Shown: one piece after another, positions 42,630-51,894 of the stretch
Layout: each line of letters starts with the position of its first letter
Numbering within the stretch: position 1 is the stretch's first letter
Assembly (NCBI RefSeq): GCF_013371465.1
Contig: NZ_JABWDU010000009.1
Location: 62,001-126,000, forward strand
Source: Ensifer oleiphilus
GTDB lineage: Bacteria; Pseudomonadota; Alphaproteobacteria; Rhizobiales; Rhizobiaceae
Length of the DNA: 64,000 nucleotides
Direction: 5' to 3'
Translations under genes and position numbers: made by a program
The notes under the pieces: generated by a model
Databases searched by the model: none
What the model was told of the DNA's origin: nothing
What the model saw: only the letters and a program-made list of their open reading frames with translations

Positions 42630-45014
42630 TTACTCCCCGTAAGGGATCCAGATGTTCTTCACGTCCGTCGCGCGACGCAGATAGGCTTGCCCTTCGGCTG
42701 CGAAGCGATCGAACCAATCGGTCGCCTTGCCATAGTCGACGAAGGTCCGCTTCAAATTGCCAGCCGAGAGCTTCTCGACGACGGTCGAAAGCTCCTGCGT
42801 GCCGAAGGCCCAGAGCGCATCGACGTCGTTGTGGCTTGCCAGTGTCTTCGCCAGTTCCATCGCCGAACCGGTGACGATGTTGACGACACCTGCCGGAACG
42901 TCGGACGTTTCGAGGATCGAATAGAAGTCGGTGGCTGCCAGCGGATGCTGTTCGCTCGGTACCGCGACGACGCGGTTGCCGGTGGCAATCAACGGCGCCA
43001 CCAGGCTGATGAAGCCGAGCAGCGGCGCTTCCGTCGGGCAGATGACGCCGACGACGCCGATCGCTTCAGGCATCGCGAGTGCGACGCCCCGCAACGGCGG
43101 CTGATGGACCACGCCCTCGTACTTGTCAGCCCAAGCGCCGTAGCTGAAGAGCCTGGATATCGACGCCTCGACCTCGGCCTTCGCACCGGCTGCCGATACG
43201 CCGGTCATCGCGGAAATGCGGTTGGCAAACTCATCGGCCCGGCCGCTGAGATTTTCGGCGATGTAGTAGAGGATCTGCGCCCGATTGTGCGATGTCGCCG
43301 ACGCCCATCCGGAAGCCGCATGCGCAGCAACCACGGCGTTTCGGATATCCTTGCGGTTGCCCTCTCCGACTTCACCGATGACCTTGCCCTTGGGCGAAAG
43401 CACGGGACGCGAATAGTTGCCGTCAGGGCGCGCTTGCTTGCCGCCGATGAAAAGCTTCGCCGTGCGATCGAGCGACGGAGCCGAGAAATCGCCGGTGGCC
43501 TGCTTCAAGACCGGTTCTCCTGGCGCTGCGCGCAGCTTGCGACCCGCCCACGCCTTGGGCTTCAGATACTCGTAGCAGCCTTCGCGGCCGCCCTCGCGGC
43601 CGAAGCCGGATTCGCGCTTGCCGCCGAAACCAGCCGCAGCATCGAACAGATTGGTGGCGTTCACCCAGACGACGCCCGCTGCGAGCTTGGCAGCGACGTT
43701 GAGCGCCAGACCGATCGTCTCGCTCCACACACTTGCCGCAAGACCGTAGCGGGAATGGTTGGCGAGCTGGATAGCCTCTTCCGGGGTACGGAAGGTCATC
43801 GACACGGCGACGGGACCAAAGATCTCCTCGGTCGCGACAATCGATGTCGGCTGCACATTGGTGAGCAAGGTCGGCGGGTAGAAGCTTCCGCCCTTGGGCA
43901 GCTCGATGTCAGGCTGGTGGAGCTTGGCGCCTTCGGCCACGCCCTTGGCGACCAGGCTCTCGATGCGCTGCAATTGAACCGGCGCGACGATCGCCGCCAT
44001 GTCGATTGCTTTGTCGAGCGGATGGCCAACGCGCAGGCTCTGCATGCGCCGCGTCAGGCGTTCGTAGAAGAGAGGTGCAACACCTTCCTGCACCAGCAGC
44101 CGCGAGCCGGCGCAGCAGACCTGGCCCTGGTTGAACCAGATCGCATCGACCACGCCTTCAACGGCGCCATCGATGTCGGCGTCGTCAAAGACGATGAACG
44201 GCGACTTGCCGCCGAGTTCGAGCGTCAGCGACTTGCCGGTGCCAGCCGTCTTCTCGCGGATCAGGCGGCCGACTTCGGTCGAACCGGTAAAGGCGATCTT
44301 GTCGATATCCGCGTGCTCGACAATCAATGCTCCGGTTTCGCCCTCGCCGGTCACGACATTGAGCACACCCGCCGGCAGGCCGGCGGCAGCGGCGAGCTCT
44401 GCAAACAGCAGCGCCGTCAGCGGCGTGAACTCGGCCGGCTTGAGGATGACGGTGTTGCCCAGCGCCAGGGCCGGAGCGACCTTCCACGCGAGCATCAGGA
44501 ACGGGAAATTCCAGGGGATGACCTGACCGACGACGCCGACCGGCACCTGATCGGCAAACTCGGTCTCCTGCAGCTGCGCCCAGCCGGCATGATGGTAGAA
44601 GTGACGGGCAGCGAGTGGAATGTCGATATCGCGCGTCTCGCGGACCGGCTTGCCATTGTCGATCGCTTCGACCACCGCGATCAGCCGCGCATGGCGCTGG
44701 ATCATGCGGGCAAGAGCATAGAGGTGGCGGGCACGGGCATGGCCCGGCAGTTTGGCCCAGGGACCTTGCGCTTTGCGTGCGGCGGCGACCGCGTCATCCA
44801 CGTCCTTGGCATTGCCGAGGGCGAGCTTCGCCAGCAGCGCGCCGGTTGCAGGCTCATGGCTCTCGAAGGTCTTGCCGGAGGATGGCGCAACAAATGCACC
44901 GTTGATGAAGTGGCCGAACTCGCCGTTGTGGCGCGCCAGCCATTGGCGGGCCTCGGTATCGGCTTCCGGTGCGGGACCATAGGACATTTCGTCAAAATAC
45001 CTTGCGACGGTCAT
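42630..45014 (-). CDS. ALDH16-type aldehyde dehydrogenase with C-terminal pseudo-ALDH domain
   Basis: 794-aa NAD(P)-dependent aldehyde dehydrogenase built of two ALDH units. The N-terminal unit (about 1-490) has VIPWNFPFLMLAWK, the ELGG(K) block with the catalytic Glu region and catalytic Cys300 in FNQGQVCCAGSR. The C-terminal unit (about 500-794) keeps VICPTEAPLLGF but lacks a NQGQxC cysteine, so it is probably structural. This two-unit plan matches ALDH16. Next to DeoC it should oxidise the acetaldehyde released from deoxyribose-5-phosphate. An ATG at 45023 overlapping the deoC stop (ATGA) would add three residues and may be used. Confidence 0.88.
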   Translation of the reverse strand: MTVARYFDEMSYGPAPEADTEARQWLARHNGEFGHFINGAFVAPSSGKTFESHEPATGALLAKLALGNAKDVDDAVAAARKAQGPWAKLPGHARARHLYALARMIQRHARLIAVVEAIDNGKPVRETRDIDIPLAARHFYHHAGWAQLQETEFADQVPVGVVGQVIPWNFPFLMLAWKVAPALALGNTVILKPAEFTPLTALLFAELAAAAGLPAGVLNVVTGEGETGALIVEHADIDKIAFTGSTEVGRLIREKTAGTGKSLTLELGGKSPFIVFDDADIDGAVEGVVDAIWFNQGQVCCAGSRLLVQEGVAPLFYERLTRRMQSLRVGHPLDKAIDMAAIVAPVQLQRIESLVAKGVAEGAKLHQPDIELPKGGSFYPPTLLTNVQPTSIVATEEIFGPVAVSMTFRTPEEAIQLANHSRYGLAASVWSETIGLALNVAAKLAAGVVWVNATNLFDAAAGFGGKRESGFGREGGREGCYEYLKPKAWAGRKLRAAPGEPVLKQATGDFSAPSLDRTAKLFIGGKQARPDGNYSRPVLSPKGKVIGEVGEGNRKDIRNAVVAAHAASGWASATSHNRAQILYYIAENLSGRADEFANRISAMTGVSAAGAKAEVEASISRLFSYGAWADKYEGVVHQPPLRGVALAMPEAIGVVGVICPTEAPLLGFISLVAPLIATGNRVVAVPSEQHPLAATDFYSILETSDVPAGVVNIVTGSAMELAKTLASHNDVDALWAFGTQELSTVVEKLSAGNLKRTFVDYGKATDWFDRFAAEGQAYLRRATDVKNIWIPYGE

Positions 45015-45019
45015 CGGGA

Positions 45020-46033
45020 TCATCCAATCGGGTGTCGGTTGAGGGCCGAGTAGGCGCCGGTCACGTGATGCTCGAGTTGGCGCTCGATGTCGCCGAGCAG
45101 ACTCGATGCACCGATGCGGAACAGATCCGGCTCCAGCCATTCGCGACCGAGTTCGTCCTTCATTAGGAACTGGTAGTTGAGGATATCCTTGGCGGCCGAA
45201 ATGCCGCCGGCCGGCTTGTAACCGACCTTGATGCCGGTGCGCTCCTGATAGGCCCGGATCATGCGCAGCATCACCAGCGTCACCAAGAGGGTGGCGTTGA
45301 CGCCTTCCTTGCCGGTGGAGGTCTTGATGAAGTCGGCGCCCGCCATCATGCAGACGAGCGAGGCGCGGGCAACATTGCGCAGCGTCTTCAGGTCGCCGGT
45401 CGCCAGGATCGCCTTGACATGCGCATCGCCGCAGGCGGCACGGAAATCGCGCATCTCGTCATAGAGTGCCTGCCAGTTGCCTGTCAGCACATGCTCGCGG
45501 GTGATGACGATGTCGATTTCCTTGGCGCCATCGGCAACCGAAGCCTCGATCTCGCGCAGCTTGACGTCGTGCGGGATGAGACCGGCGGGAAAGCCGGTGG
45601 AGACGGCGGCAACCGGTATGCCTGAACCTTCGAGCGCCTCGACAGCGGTCGAAACGAAACGGTGATAGACGCAGACGGCGCCGGTGGTGATACCACGATT
45701 GCCCATGCCAAGCGCTTCGAGAATGTCCTGGCGCACCGGCTGGCGCGCCTTGGCGCAGAGCCGCTTGACGCGTTCCGCCGTGTCGTCGCCATTGAGCGTC
45801 GTCAGATCGATGCAGGTCACGGCCTTCAAAAGCCATGCGGCCTGAGCGTCCTTTTTCACCGTCCGGCGGCCCGGCAGCGTCGCCACGCGCCGCTCGGCGG
45901 CTGACAGATTGATGCGCTGGTCGACCACCCAACCGAGATCGAGCTCCGTGCCGTCGTTGCGCGGCCAGTTGTGGCTCGAGGCCACGGGCGGCACGCTTTT
46001 CACGGCCACATTCTTCACAGCAAGGTCTTCCAA
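45020..46033 (-). CDS. deoC: Deoxyribose-phosphate aldolase
   Basis: 337-aa class I aldolase that splits 2-deoxyribose-5-phosphate into glyceraldehyde-3-phosphate and acetaldehyde. The Schiff-base region is ADFIKTSTGKEGVNATL, with the second conserved Lys in VGYKPAGGI. It belongs to the long DeoC branch with an N-terminal extension (VKSVPPVASSHNWPRNDGTELDLGWV). The start is set at TTG 46033, which has GAGGAG seven bases upstream; the ATG at 46060 gives nine more residues but has no ribosome binding site. First structural gene after deoR. Confidence 0.92.
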   Translation of the reverse strand: MEDLAVKNVAVKSVPPVASSHNWPRNDGTELDLGWVVDQRINLSAAERRVATLPGRRTVKKDAQAAWLLKAVTCIDLTTLNGDDTAERVKRLCAKARQPVRQDILEALGMGNRGITTGAVCVYHRFVSTAVEALEGSGIPVAAVSTGFPAGLIPHDVKLREIEASVADGAKEIDIVITREHVLTGNWQALYDEMRDFRAACGDAHVKAILATGDLKTLRNVARASLVCMMAGADFIKTSTGKEGVNATLLVTLVMLRMIRAYQERTGIKVGYKPAGGISAAKDILNYQFLMKDELGREWLEPDLFRIGASSLLGDIERQLEHHVTGAYSALNRHPIG

Positions 46034-46105
46034 GCGATTGCTCCTCGAACTCCCTGACATCGCAGCACGATACCATGGCTGTTATCCATGGCGGCGGCGA
46101 TTCTC

Positions 46106-46136
46106 TTTTTGTTATTTTTCTATCGTATTTTTGTTA
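46106..46136. promoter_or_regulatory. Direct repeat TTTTTGTTA upstream of deoC, candidate DeoR operator
   Basis: Two copies of TTTTTGTTA at 46106-46114 and 46128-46136, exactly 22 bp apart, in the AT-rich spacer between deoR and deoC. The helical phasing suits a dimeric or oligomeric regulator; DeoR-family proteins often bind repeated sites. The same AT-rich stretch should contain the deoC promoter. Confidence 0.45.
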
Positions 46137-46213
46137 GCATTCCATCAGATGTGGAAAGTGTCAAGCGCCACGATCGCGTTTCGATGGAATCCTGTCATTT
46201 TCTCGGCGAAGCG

Positions 46214-46945
46214 TCAGACCGCCGGAAAGAGCGTGTCGCCGTCCTCGGTGATCACCGAGCGAAAGACGTTCATCGGCGCAAAGAAAGCGGGCTTCAGCTT
46301 GCCGATCTTGCTCAGGTCGACAACGAGATGGCTTTCGCGCGCCAGCGAGATCACCTTCTGCTTCACCGCCACCTCGTGAAAATGCACGCAGGTTGCACCA
46401 CGTCCGGGGTCTACGCCTGCAGCTGAAAGAAAGGCGACATTGATCCCAAGTGAATCGAGCGTTTCGAGCCCGGAATTTCCCGAAAACGACGCTGATGCCG
46501 GATGATAGACACCGCCGAGCATGACGATGCGGACATTGGGCTTCCGCGTCAGCCTGTCCGCGACGTTCAACGAGTAACATACTGCAGTAATTGAATAATT
46601 TTCTGGAATGAGATCGACAAGATATTCAAGGGTCGTCCCGCAATCGATAAAGATGGTTTCGTCCGGACGGATGTGCTGGGCAGCATGAATACAGGCTTCG
46701 CGCTTTGCGGCTGCATGGCTGTCGGCCTCCCGCGCCAACTCATACGGCATATCGCCATCCATCTCGCCCGCCGGTACGATATGGCCGCCCAAGAAGGTGA
46801 ATTGCCCCGGATTATCGGCGACGTCGCGCCGAACGGTCATCTCGGAGACCCCGAGCAAGGCTGCGGCGTCGCGCAGATGAAGAACGCGACGGCCCGAGAG
46901 CGCGTCGGCGAGTTGAATGATGCGGGATGTCTTGCGGCTGGCCAT
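46214..46945 (-). CDS. DeoR family transcriptional regulator
   Basis: 243-aa DeoR/GlpR-type regulator. N-terminal HTH (about 5-60, LRDAAALLGVSEMTVRRDVADNPGQFTFLGGHI) and C-terminal DeoRC effector domain with IFIDCGTTLEYL and the phosphosugar-binding pattern. ATG at 46945, MASRKTSRIIQLADAL, begins family homology. Upstream of deoC on the same strand, so it is the likely deoxyribose-5-phosphate-responsive repressor of the locus. It could be called deoR by context; the symbol is left out because orthology is not checked. Confidence 0.9.
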   Translation of the reverse strand: MASRKTSRIIQLADALSGRRVLHLRDAAALLGVSEMTVRRDVADNPGQFTFLGGHIVPAGEMDGDMPYELAREADSHAAAKREACIHAAQHIRPDETIFIDCGTTLEYLVDLIPENYSITAVCYSLNVADRLTRKPNVRIVMLGGVYHPASASFSGNSGLETLDSLGINVAFLSAAGVDPGRGATCVHFHEVAVKQKVISLARESHLVVDLSKIGKLKPAFFAPMNVFRSVITEDGDTLFPAV

Positions 46946-47006
46946 GATCGTTCCGTATGTCCGGTCGTCCGAACCAGTGCATCGCAGCTGAAGTGGTCGA
47001 ACAATA

Positions 47007-47026
47007 TTTGTGACAATTATCACAAA
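47007..47026. promoter_or_regulatory. CRP-like palindrome upstream of deoR
   Basis: TTTGTGA-N6-TCACAAA, a 20-bp palindrome with 9 of 10 pairs matched, 62 bp before the deoR start. It contains TGTGA-N6-TCACA, the enterobacterial CRP consensus. It could be a CRP-family site or the autoregulatory DeoR operator. Confidence 0.5.
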
Positions 47027-47071
47027 GAGTCGTTATTAGGCAAGTAACTTCACACGGGTCAGCGAACGCAA

Positions 47072-47103
47072 ACGACGGAGACCGCATCGCAAGCCTCCGT
47101 CGT
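47072..47103 (-). terminator. Terminator-like hairpin of the peptide ABC-aminopeptidase operon
   Basis: Perfect 9-bp stem ACGACGGAG/CTCCGTCGT with a 14-base loop, about 66 bp after the aminopeptidase stop; on the minus strand followed by TTTGCGTT. Separates this operon from deoR. Confidence 0.55.
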
Positions 47104-47168
47104 CCAAATCTTCACATTGAGAACGCCAAGGGCGGCAGATCCATTCCCGGCCGCCGCTTTTCGTTCGG

Positions 47169-48971
47169 CTATTTGCCGATCGGTGCCGTCCTTGCTGCCA
47201 GCCAGGCATCCGTCGCCGGATCGAGCAGCCCTTCCATGGTCCTGGCAACGCGCCAATGATAGGCGTCGATCCACTGCCGCTCGGCTTCGCTCATGAGCTT
47301 GATATCTGCGAGCCGCAGATCGATCGGCACCAGCGTCAGGCTGCGAAAGCTCATGAAGCCGTCGCCATCGTCGATGACTTCCACCTGGTTCTCGATGCGG
47401 ATGCCATATTCCCCGGCCTTATAGTAGCCAGGCTCGATGGTCGTTACCATGCCTGGCCGCAATTCGATTTCGTTGACGCGTCGGTCGAAGCGCTGCGGCT
47501 GCTCGTGCACCGACAGGAAGTGACCGACACCGTGACCGGTGCCGTGATCGTAGTCGAGGCCGAGATCCCAGAGCGGACGGCGTGCGAAAGCGTCGAGCTG
47601 ATGGCCGTAGGTCCCCTTCGGAAATTTGAGCGAAACCATGGAGATCAGCCCCTTGAGGACGGCCGTATAGGCGCGGCGGATCTCATCGCAGACTGGCCCG
47701 ATCGCTGTCGTGCGTGTCGCATCCGTGGTGCCGGTATAATACTGCCCGCCGGAATCGAGCAGATAGACGCCATGCGAGGTGATCGGTGCATCGCTCTTGG
47801 CGGTGGCTGCATAATGACACATGGCAGCGTTGCCGGCAGCCGCCGAGATCGTGCGGAAGCTCGGCTCGACGAAGGTCTGCTCCATCTGGCGGAAGTCGAG
47901 GATGCGATCCTCCGCTTCCAGTTCGGTCACCGGACGCCCGCCCTCCTCGCGCTCTGCGGCATTGGCCTCCAGCCATGCGAAGAACCTGATCCACGCGGCG
48001 CCATCATGGCGATGGCAGTCGCGAAAGCCGGAGAGTTCGACAGGGTTCTTCAGCATCTTGGCAAGCGTGATCGGGCTGCGCGAGAGGCGCACGCTGCCGC
48101 CGGCCTCGCGCGTCGCGTGGGCGACTGCCGATGGTGCGAAGCCGGGATCGATGAGCGCCACCCGCCCGGCGGTCGCGGTGCGGACCCGAGCGAGCAACAG
48201 ATCGGGCTCGGACATTGCCACCCCATCGAGTTCGAAGTCTGAGAGATCATTCGGCAGCTTACGGTGATCGACCAGCCATTCGACCTGGCCATCCCTGTCG
48301 GCGATCATGAAGGATTGTGGCATCGGGTTGAAAGCGACGTCGCGGCCGCGAACATTCAGGAACCAGGCGATGTTGTCGGGCTGCGCCTCGATCAGGACGT
48401 CGGCGCCCTGCTCCGCCAGCATCTGGCCGATGCGGCGTTTCTTGTCGGCGACGCTTTCGCCTGCATAGTCGCGCGACAGGGCAATGACATTGCCGAGCGG
48501 CTTCTCGGGCTGGTCCGACCAGATCGCATCGACGAGATCATCGGTCACGGCAATCCATTCGGCGCCGGCGGCCGCAACGGACTGGCCGCAGTCGCTGTCC
48601 CAGGTCGATGGCAGCAGCAAGGAGTTGAAACCGACGCGTTCGCCCTTGCGCAGGTTCTTCCGCAGCCAGTCCTTCAAGGGGGCATCGTAAAAATGCTCGA
48701 TGGCGAGGCTGTCGACATCGATCTCCTGCCGAACCTGCACCTGATAGCGGCCATCGACGAAGATGGCTGCGCGGTCGCGCATGACGATCGCAACGCCTGC
48801 CGATCCGTTGAAGCCGGTGACGAAGGCGAGCCTGTTGTCATGCGGCGCGCAATATTCGCCCTGATGTTCGTCGAACCGTGGGATAACGTAGCCGTCCAGT
48901 CCCTGCTCGTCGAGTTTCCGGCGCAGGGCCTCTATCCGGCTGGAGGTATCCGGCCCGTCTTTCGATGTCAT
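47169..48971 (-). CDS. Aminopeptidase P family protein (Xaa-Pro aminopeptidase, M24B)
   Basis: 600-aa metalloprotease in the three-domain long form of aminopeptidase P: two creatinase-N-like domains (about 1-310) and a pita-bread catalytic domain. The metal ligands are visible in LLDSGGQY, TGTTDATRT, GTGHGVGHFLSVHE, TTIEPGYY and GIRIENQV. It should remove an N-terminal residue from peptides with proline at position two, in the cytoplasm as no signal peptide is present. Last gene of the oligopeptide ABC operon, 28 bp after the OppF-like gene. The context suggests it digests imported proline- or hydroxyproline-containing peptides. Confidence 0.92.
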   Translation of the reverse strand: MTSKDGPDTSSRIEALRRKLDEQGLDGYVIPRFDEHQGEYCAPHDNRLAFVTGFNGSAGVAIVMRDRAAIFVDGRYQVQVRQEIDVDSLAIEHFYDAPLKDWLRKNLRKGERVGFNSLLLPSTWDSDCGQSVAAAGAEWIAVTDDLVDAIWSDQPEKPLGNVIALSRDYAGESVADKKRRIGQMLAEQGADVLIEAQPDNIAWFLNVRGRDVAFNPMPQSFMIADRDGQVEWLVDHRKLPNDLSDFELDGVAMSEPDLLLARVRTATAGRVALIDPGFAPSAVAHATREAGGSVRLSRSPITLAKMLKNPVELSGFRDCHRHDGAAWIRFFAWLEANAAEREEGGRPVTELEAEDRILDFRQMEQTFVEPSFRTISAAAGNAAMCHYAATAKSDAPITSHGVYLLDSGGQYYTGTTDATRTTAIGPVCDEIRRAYTAVLKGLISMVSLKFPKGTYGHQLDAFARRPLWDLGLDYDHGTGHGVGHFLSVHEQPQRFDRRVNEIELRPGMVTTIEPGYYKAGEYGIRIENQVEVIDDGDGFMSFRSLTLVPIDLRLADIKLMSEAERQWIDAYHWRVARTMEGLLDPATDAWLAARTAPIGK

Positions 48972-48999
48972 GTGGTCTTTCCCTATTGAATAATAGTTT

Positions 49000-50013
49000 T
49001 CACGCGCCGGCGATCGTTTCGGCGAAGTGACAGGCAGTCATGCCGGGTCCGACCGGCCGCAGCGTCGGTTTCTCCTGTCGGCATAGCGCGGTGGCGTGCG
49101 GGCAACGGACGTGGAAAGGGCAACCTGGAGGAATGTCGAGCGGGCTCGGCAACTCGCCGGAGAGCGCCGGCGCCCGGCGTCGCGCCGTCGGATCGAGCGA
49201 AGGGGCTGCCGCCAGCAACGCCTGCGAGTAGGGGTGCATCGGCTTGGAGAAGAGCGCCTCTGAGGGAGCGATCTCGACGATAGCACCGAGATAAATCACG
49301 GCAACACGATGGGAGACGTGGCGCACCAGCCTGAGGTCATGGGCAACGAACAGCACCATCAGTCCAAGGTTGTCCTGCAACTCCAGCAGCAGATTGACGA
49401 CCTGCGCCTGGACGGAAACGTCGAGTGCCGAAACCAGTTCGTCGGCAACAAGGCAGGTTGGCTCCAGCGAAAGCGCCCGCGCGATGCCGATGCGCTGGCG
49501 TTGCCCACCGGAAAATTCGTGCGGATACTTGTCGGCGGCGCCGTCAGGCAACCGCACCAGATCGAGCAGTTCATCGACGCGACGGTCGACGCCCGCACCC
49601 TCGCGCATATGGTGGACAGTGATCGCTTCCCGTAGCGTGTCGCGCACCGTCATGCGCGGATTGAGTGAGGTGTAGGGATCCTGGAACATCATCTGGACGC
49701 GCTTGTTGTAGCCGCGTCGTTTGGCGCCCTTGAGATCGATGACGCTCTCGCCTTCAAAGCGGATATCGCCCGATGTCGGCCGGTTGAGACCGGCGATGCA
49801 GCGCGCGAGCGTCGACTTGCCGCAACCGGACTCGCCGACGATCCCCAGGGTTTCTGCCGGCATCACGTCGAGATCGACACCGTTCAGGGCCGAGACGACC
49901 TGTCGCGGACGGCCGGCAAGCATGTCCGATAAGGACCGGCGCTTCTCGAACCGCATGTGGAGATCGTGGATGGAAAGCAGCGGCGTCGCCGCCTGATGGC
50001 TTGATCGGCTCAT
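49000..50013 (-). CDS. Oligopeptide ABC transporter ATP-binding protein (OppF/DppF-like)
   Basis: 337-aa ATPase. Starts [40 protein letters not shown], the OppF-type insertion after strand one. Walker A GESGCGKST, signature FSGGQRQR, Walker B TCLVADELVSALDVSVQ (Leu-Val replaces Pro-Thr after DE). C-terminal Cys-rich oligopeptide domain CPFHVRCPHATALC. ATGA overlap with the OppD-like gene. Confidence 0.92.
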   Translation of the reverse strand: MSRSSHQAATPLLSIHDLHMRFEKRRSLSDMLAGRPRQVVSALNGVDLDVMPAETLGIVGESGCGKSTLARCIAGLNRPTSGDIRFEGESVIDLKGAKRRGYNKRVQMMFQDPYTSLNPRMTVRDTLREAITVHHMREGAGVDRRVDELLDLVRLPDGAADKYPHEFSGGQRQRIGIARALSLEPTCLVADELVSALDVSVQAQVVNLLLELQDNLGLMVLFVAHDLRLVRHVSHRVAVIYLGAIVEIAPSEALFSKPMHPYSQALLAAAPSLDPTARRRAPALSGELPSPLDIPPGCPFHVRCPHATALCRQEKPTLRPVGPGMTACHFAETIAGA

Positions 50014-51023
50014 TGCGCAGCCTCCCGTGCGCTGAAATGAATGAGGGCTTCCTCGCGGTGATGGCAGGCGACCTGACGCTGTCTTCCGGTGGTTTCGAGG
50101 CTCGGCCGAACATCGCGGCATTCCGGCCCGGCCACAGGACAGCGCGCCGTAAATGCACAGCCGGCCGGCAAGGCGTTGAGTGACGGCGGCGCACCGGGGA
50201 TGGAATAGAGCGGCGTGCGCGGCGCGACGTCGCGCGGGATCGAACGCAGAAGTCCGAGCGAATAGGGATGCCGGGCATCTGCGATGACATCAGCCGTCAG
50301 GCCGGTCTCGCAGAGCCGGCCGCCATACATCACCGCCACACGGTCGCAGGTCTCCGCCACCACGCCCATGTCGTGGGTGACGAGGATCACGGCCATGCCG
50401 AGATCGCGACTGAGCGCCTGGATGAGCCGCAAGATCTGGTCCTGGATGGTCACGTCAAGCGCCGTCGTCGGCTCATCGGCCAAAAGCAATTGCGGGTTGG
50501 AGGCAAGGGCAATCGCGATCATCACCCGCTGCCGCATGCCGCCGGAAAATTCGTGCGGATAGTCGCCAAGCCGATTGCGTGCTGCGGGAATGCCGACCAT
50601 GTCGAGCAGTTCGATCGCGCGGGCTTTGCGCTCCTTCGAATTCAGATCGGTATGAGCGGCCAGGTTCTCCGAGATCTGCAAACCGACGGTCAACAATGGG
50701 TTCAACGACGACATCGGCTCCTGAAAGATCATCGCGATTTCACGCCCGCGCACCCGCCGCAAGGCCGCCTCGTCGAGCGGCACCAGGTCCCTGCCCTTCC
50801 AGAGGATTTCACCCCACACGCGACCGCGCGGCCGGACAATGCCGAGGATCGAGCGCAAAGTAATGCTCTTGCCCGACCCGGATTCGCCGACAAGCCCGAG
50901 GATCTCGCCTGCCTTCACCTGAAACGATACATCGTCGACGGCGACCAGCGGGCACTCGGCGAGGCCAAACTCCGTGCGCAGGCCCCGGACGTCCAGAACC
51001 GTTTCTTTCTCAATCTGGTGCAT
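50010..51023 (-). CDS. Oligopeptide ABC transporter ATP-binding protein (OppD/DppD-like)
   Basis: 337-aa ATPase, [32 protein letters not shown]. Walker A GESGSGKS, signature FSGGMRQR, Walker [18 protein letters not shown]-terminal Cys-containing oligopeptide domain ([14 protein letters not shown]). One base separates it from the upstream permease stop. Confidence 0.93.
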   Translation of the reverse strand: MHQIEKETVLDVRGLRTEFGLAECPLVAVDDVSFQVKAGEILGLVGESGSGKSITLRSILGIVRPRGRVWGEILWKGRDLVPLDEAALRRVRGREIAMIFQEPMSSLNPLLTVGLQISENLAAHTDLNSKERKARAIELLDMVGIPAARNRLGDYPHEFSGGMRQRVMIAIALASNPQLLLADEPTTALDVTIQDQILRLIQALSRDLGMAVILVTHDMGVVAETCDRVAVMYGGRLCETGLTADVIADARHPYSLGLLRSIPRDVAPRTPLYSIPGAPPSLNALPAGCAFTARCPVAGPECRDVRPSLETTGRQRQVACHHREEALIHFSAREAAQ

Positions 51024-51024
51024 G

Positions 51025-51894
51025 TCAGCGCCCTTTCGGTCGGAGCAGATCGGCAAGGGCGTCGCCGACGAGGCTGAAGCCGAGGCCGGTGAGCACGATA
51101 GCGATGCCCGGCATCAGGCTCATCCACCAGGCGGTCAGCAGGAAGTTGCGGCCTTCAGCGATGAGGACACCCCATTCGGCAGCCGGAGGCTGGGCGCCGA
51201 GGCCGAGATAGCCGAGCGACGAACCAAGCAGGATGGCGAGCGCCATATCCGTCATCCAATAGACGATGATCGGCGAGGTCGCGTTGGGAAGCAGATGTCG
51301 GAAGATGATGCGCCGGTCGGAGTAACCGAGGACCCGGCCGGCAGCGGCATAGTCGTTGGCCTTCTGCGCCATGATCTCGGCCCGAGTCAGACGGGCATAA
51401 TAGACCCAGTTCACCGCCGTGATCGCCACATACATGTTGACGAGGCCCGGCCCGAGCACGGCGACGATGGCGATGACCAGGACGAGGAAGGGAAAGGTGA
51501 TGATCGCATCGACACAGCGGCCGAAAATGGTGTCGGCGATGCCGCCATAGTAACCGACCAATGCGCCGACCGTGACCCCGATCAGCAATGCGAAGATCGT
51601 CGCGAAGAACGCCATCTGCATGTCGACGCGATAGGCCCAGATGACGCGCGAGAGCACGTCACGTCCGAAATTGTCGGTGCCGAAGGGATGGACGAGGCTT
51701 GGCCCCTGCTGGATCGCGCTGAGGTCGAAGGCGAGCGGATCGTAGGGCGCGAGCACCTGCGGGAACAGTGCCAGTGCGATCGACAGCGCCAGGATCGCAA
51801 AACCGATAACGAAAGATGGCCGCGAGAAGGCCCGGCCAAGGAAGGCGCCAATACGGCCGGCCTTGCGCGTGGAGGATTGCACGACGATGCTCAT
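51025..51894 (-). CDS. Oligopeptide ABC transporter permease (OppC/DppC-like)
   Basis: 289-aa inner-membrane permease, MSIVVQSSTRKAGRIGAFLGRAFSRPSFVIGF. Contains the DppC motif HPFGTDNFGRDVLSRVIWAYRVDM and coupling loop ANDYAAAGRVLGYSDRRIIFRHLLPNATSP. ATGA overlap with the upstream permease. Confidence 0.93.
   Translation of the reverse strand: MSIVVQSSTRKAGRIGAFLGRAFSRPSFVIGFAILALSIALALFPQVLAPYDPLAFDLSAIQQGPSLVHPFGTDNFGRDVLSRVIWAYRVDMQMAFFATIFALLIGVTVGALVGYYGGIADTIFGRCVDAIITFPFLVLVIAIVAVLGPGLVNMYVAITAVNWVYYARLTRAEIMAQKANDYAAAGRVLGYSDRRIIFRHLLPNATSPIIVYWMTDMALAILLGSSLGYLGLGAQPPAAEWGVLIAEGRNFLLTAWWMSLMPGIAIVLTGLGFSLVGDALADLLRPKGR

Noticed and set aside
42411-45053. 880-residue plus-strand open frame over the ALDH gene
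   Set aside because: Antisense to the two-unit ALDH with clear catalytic motifs; no domain recognised in the opposite reading.
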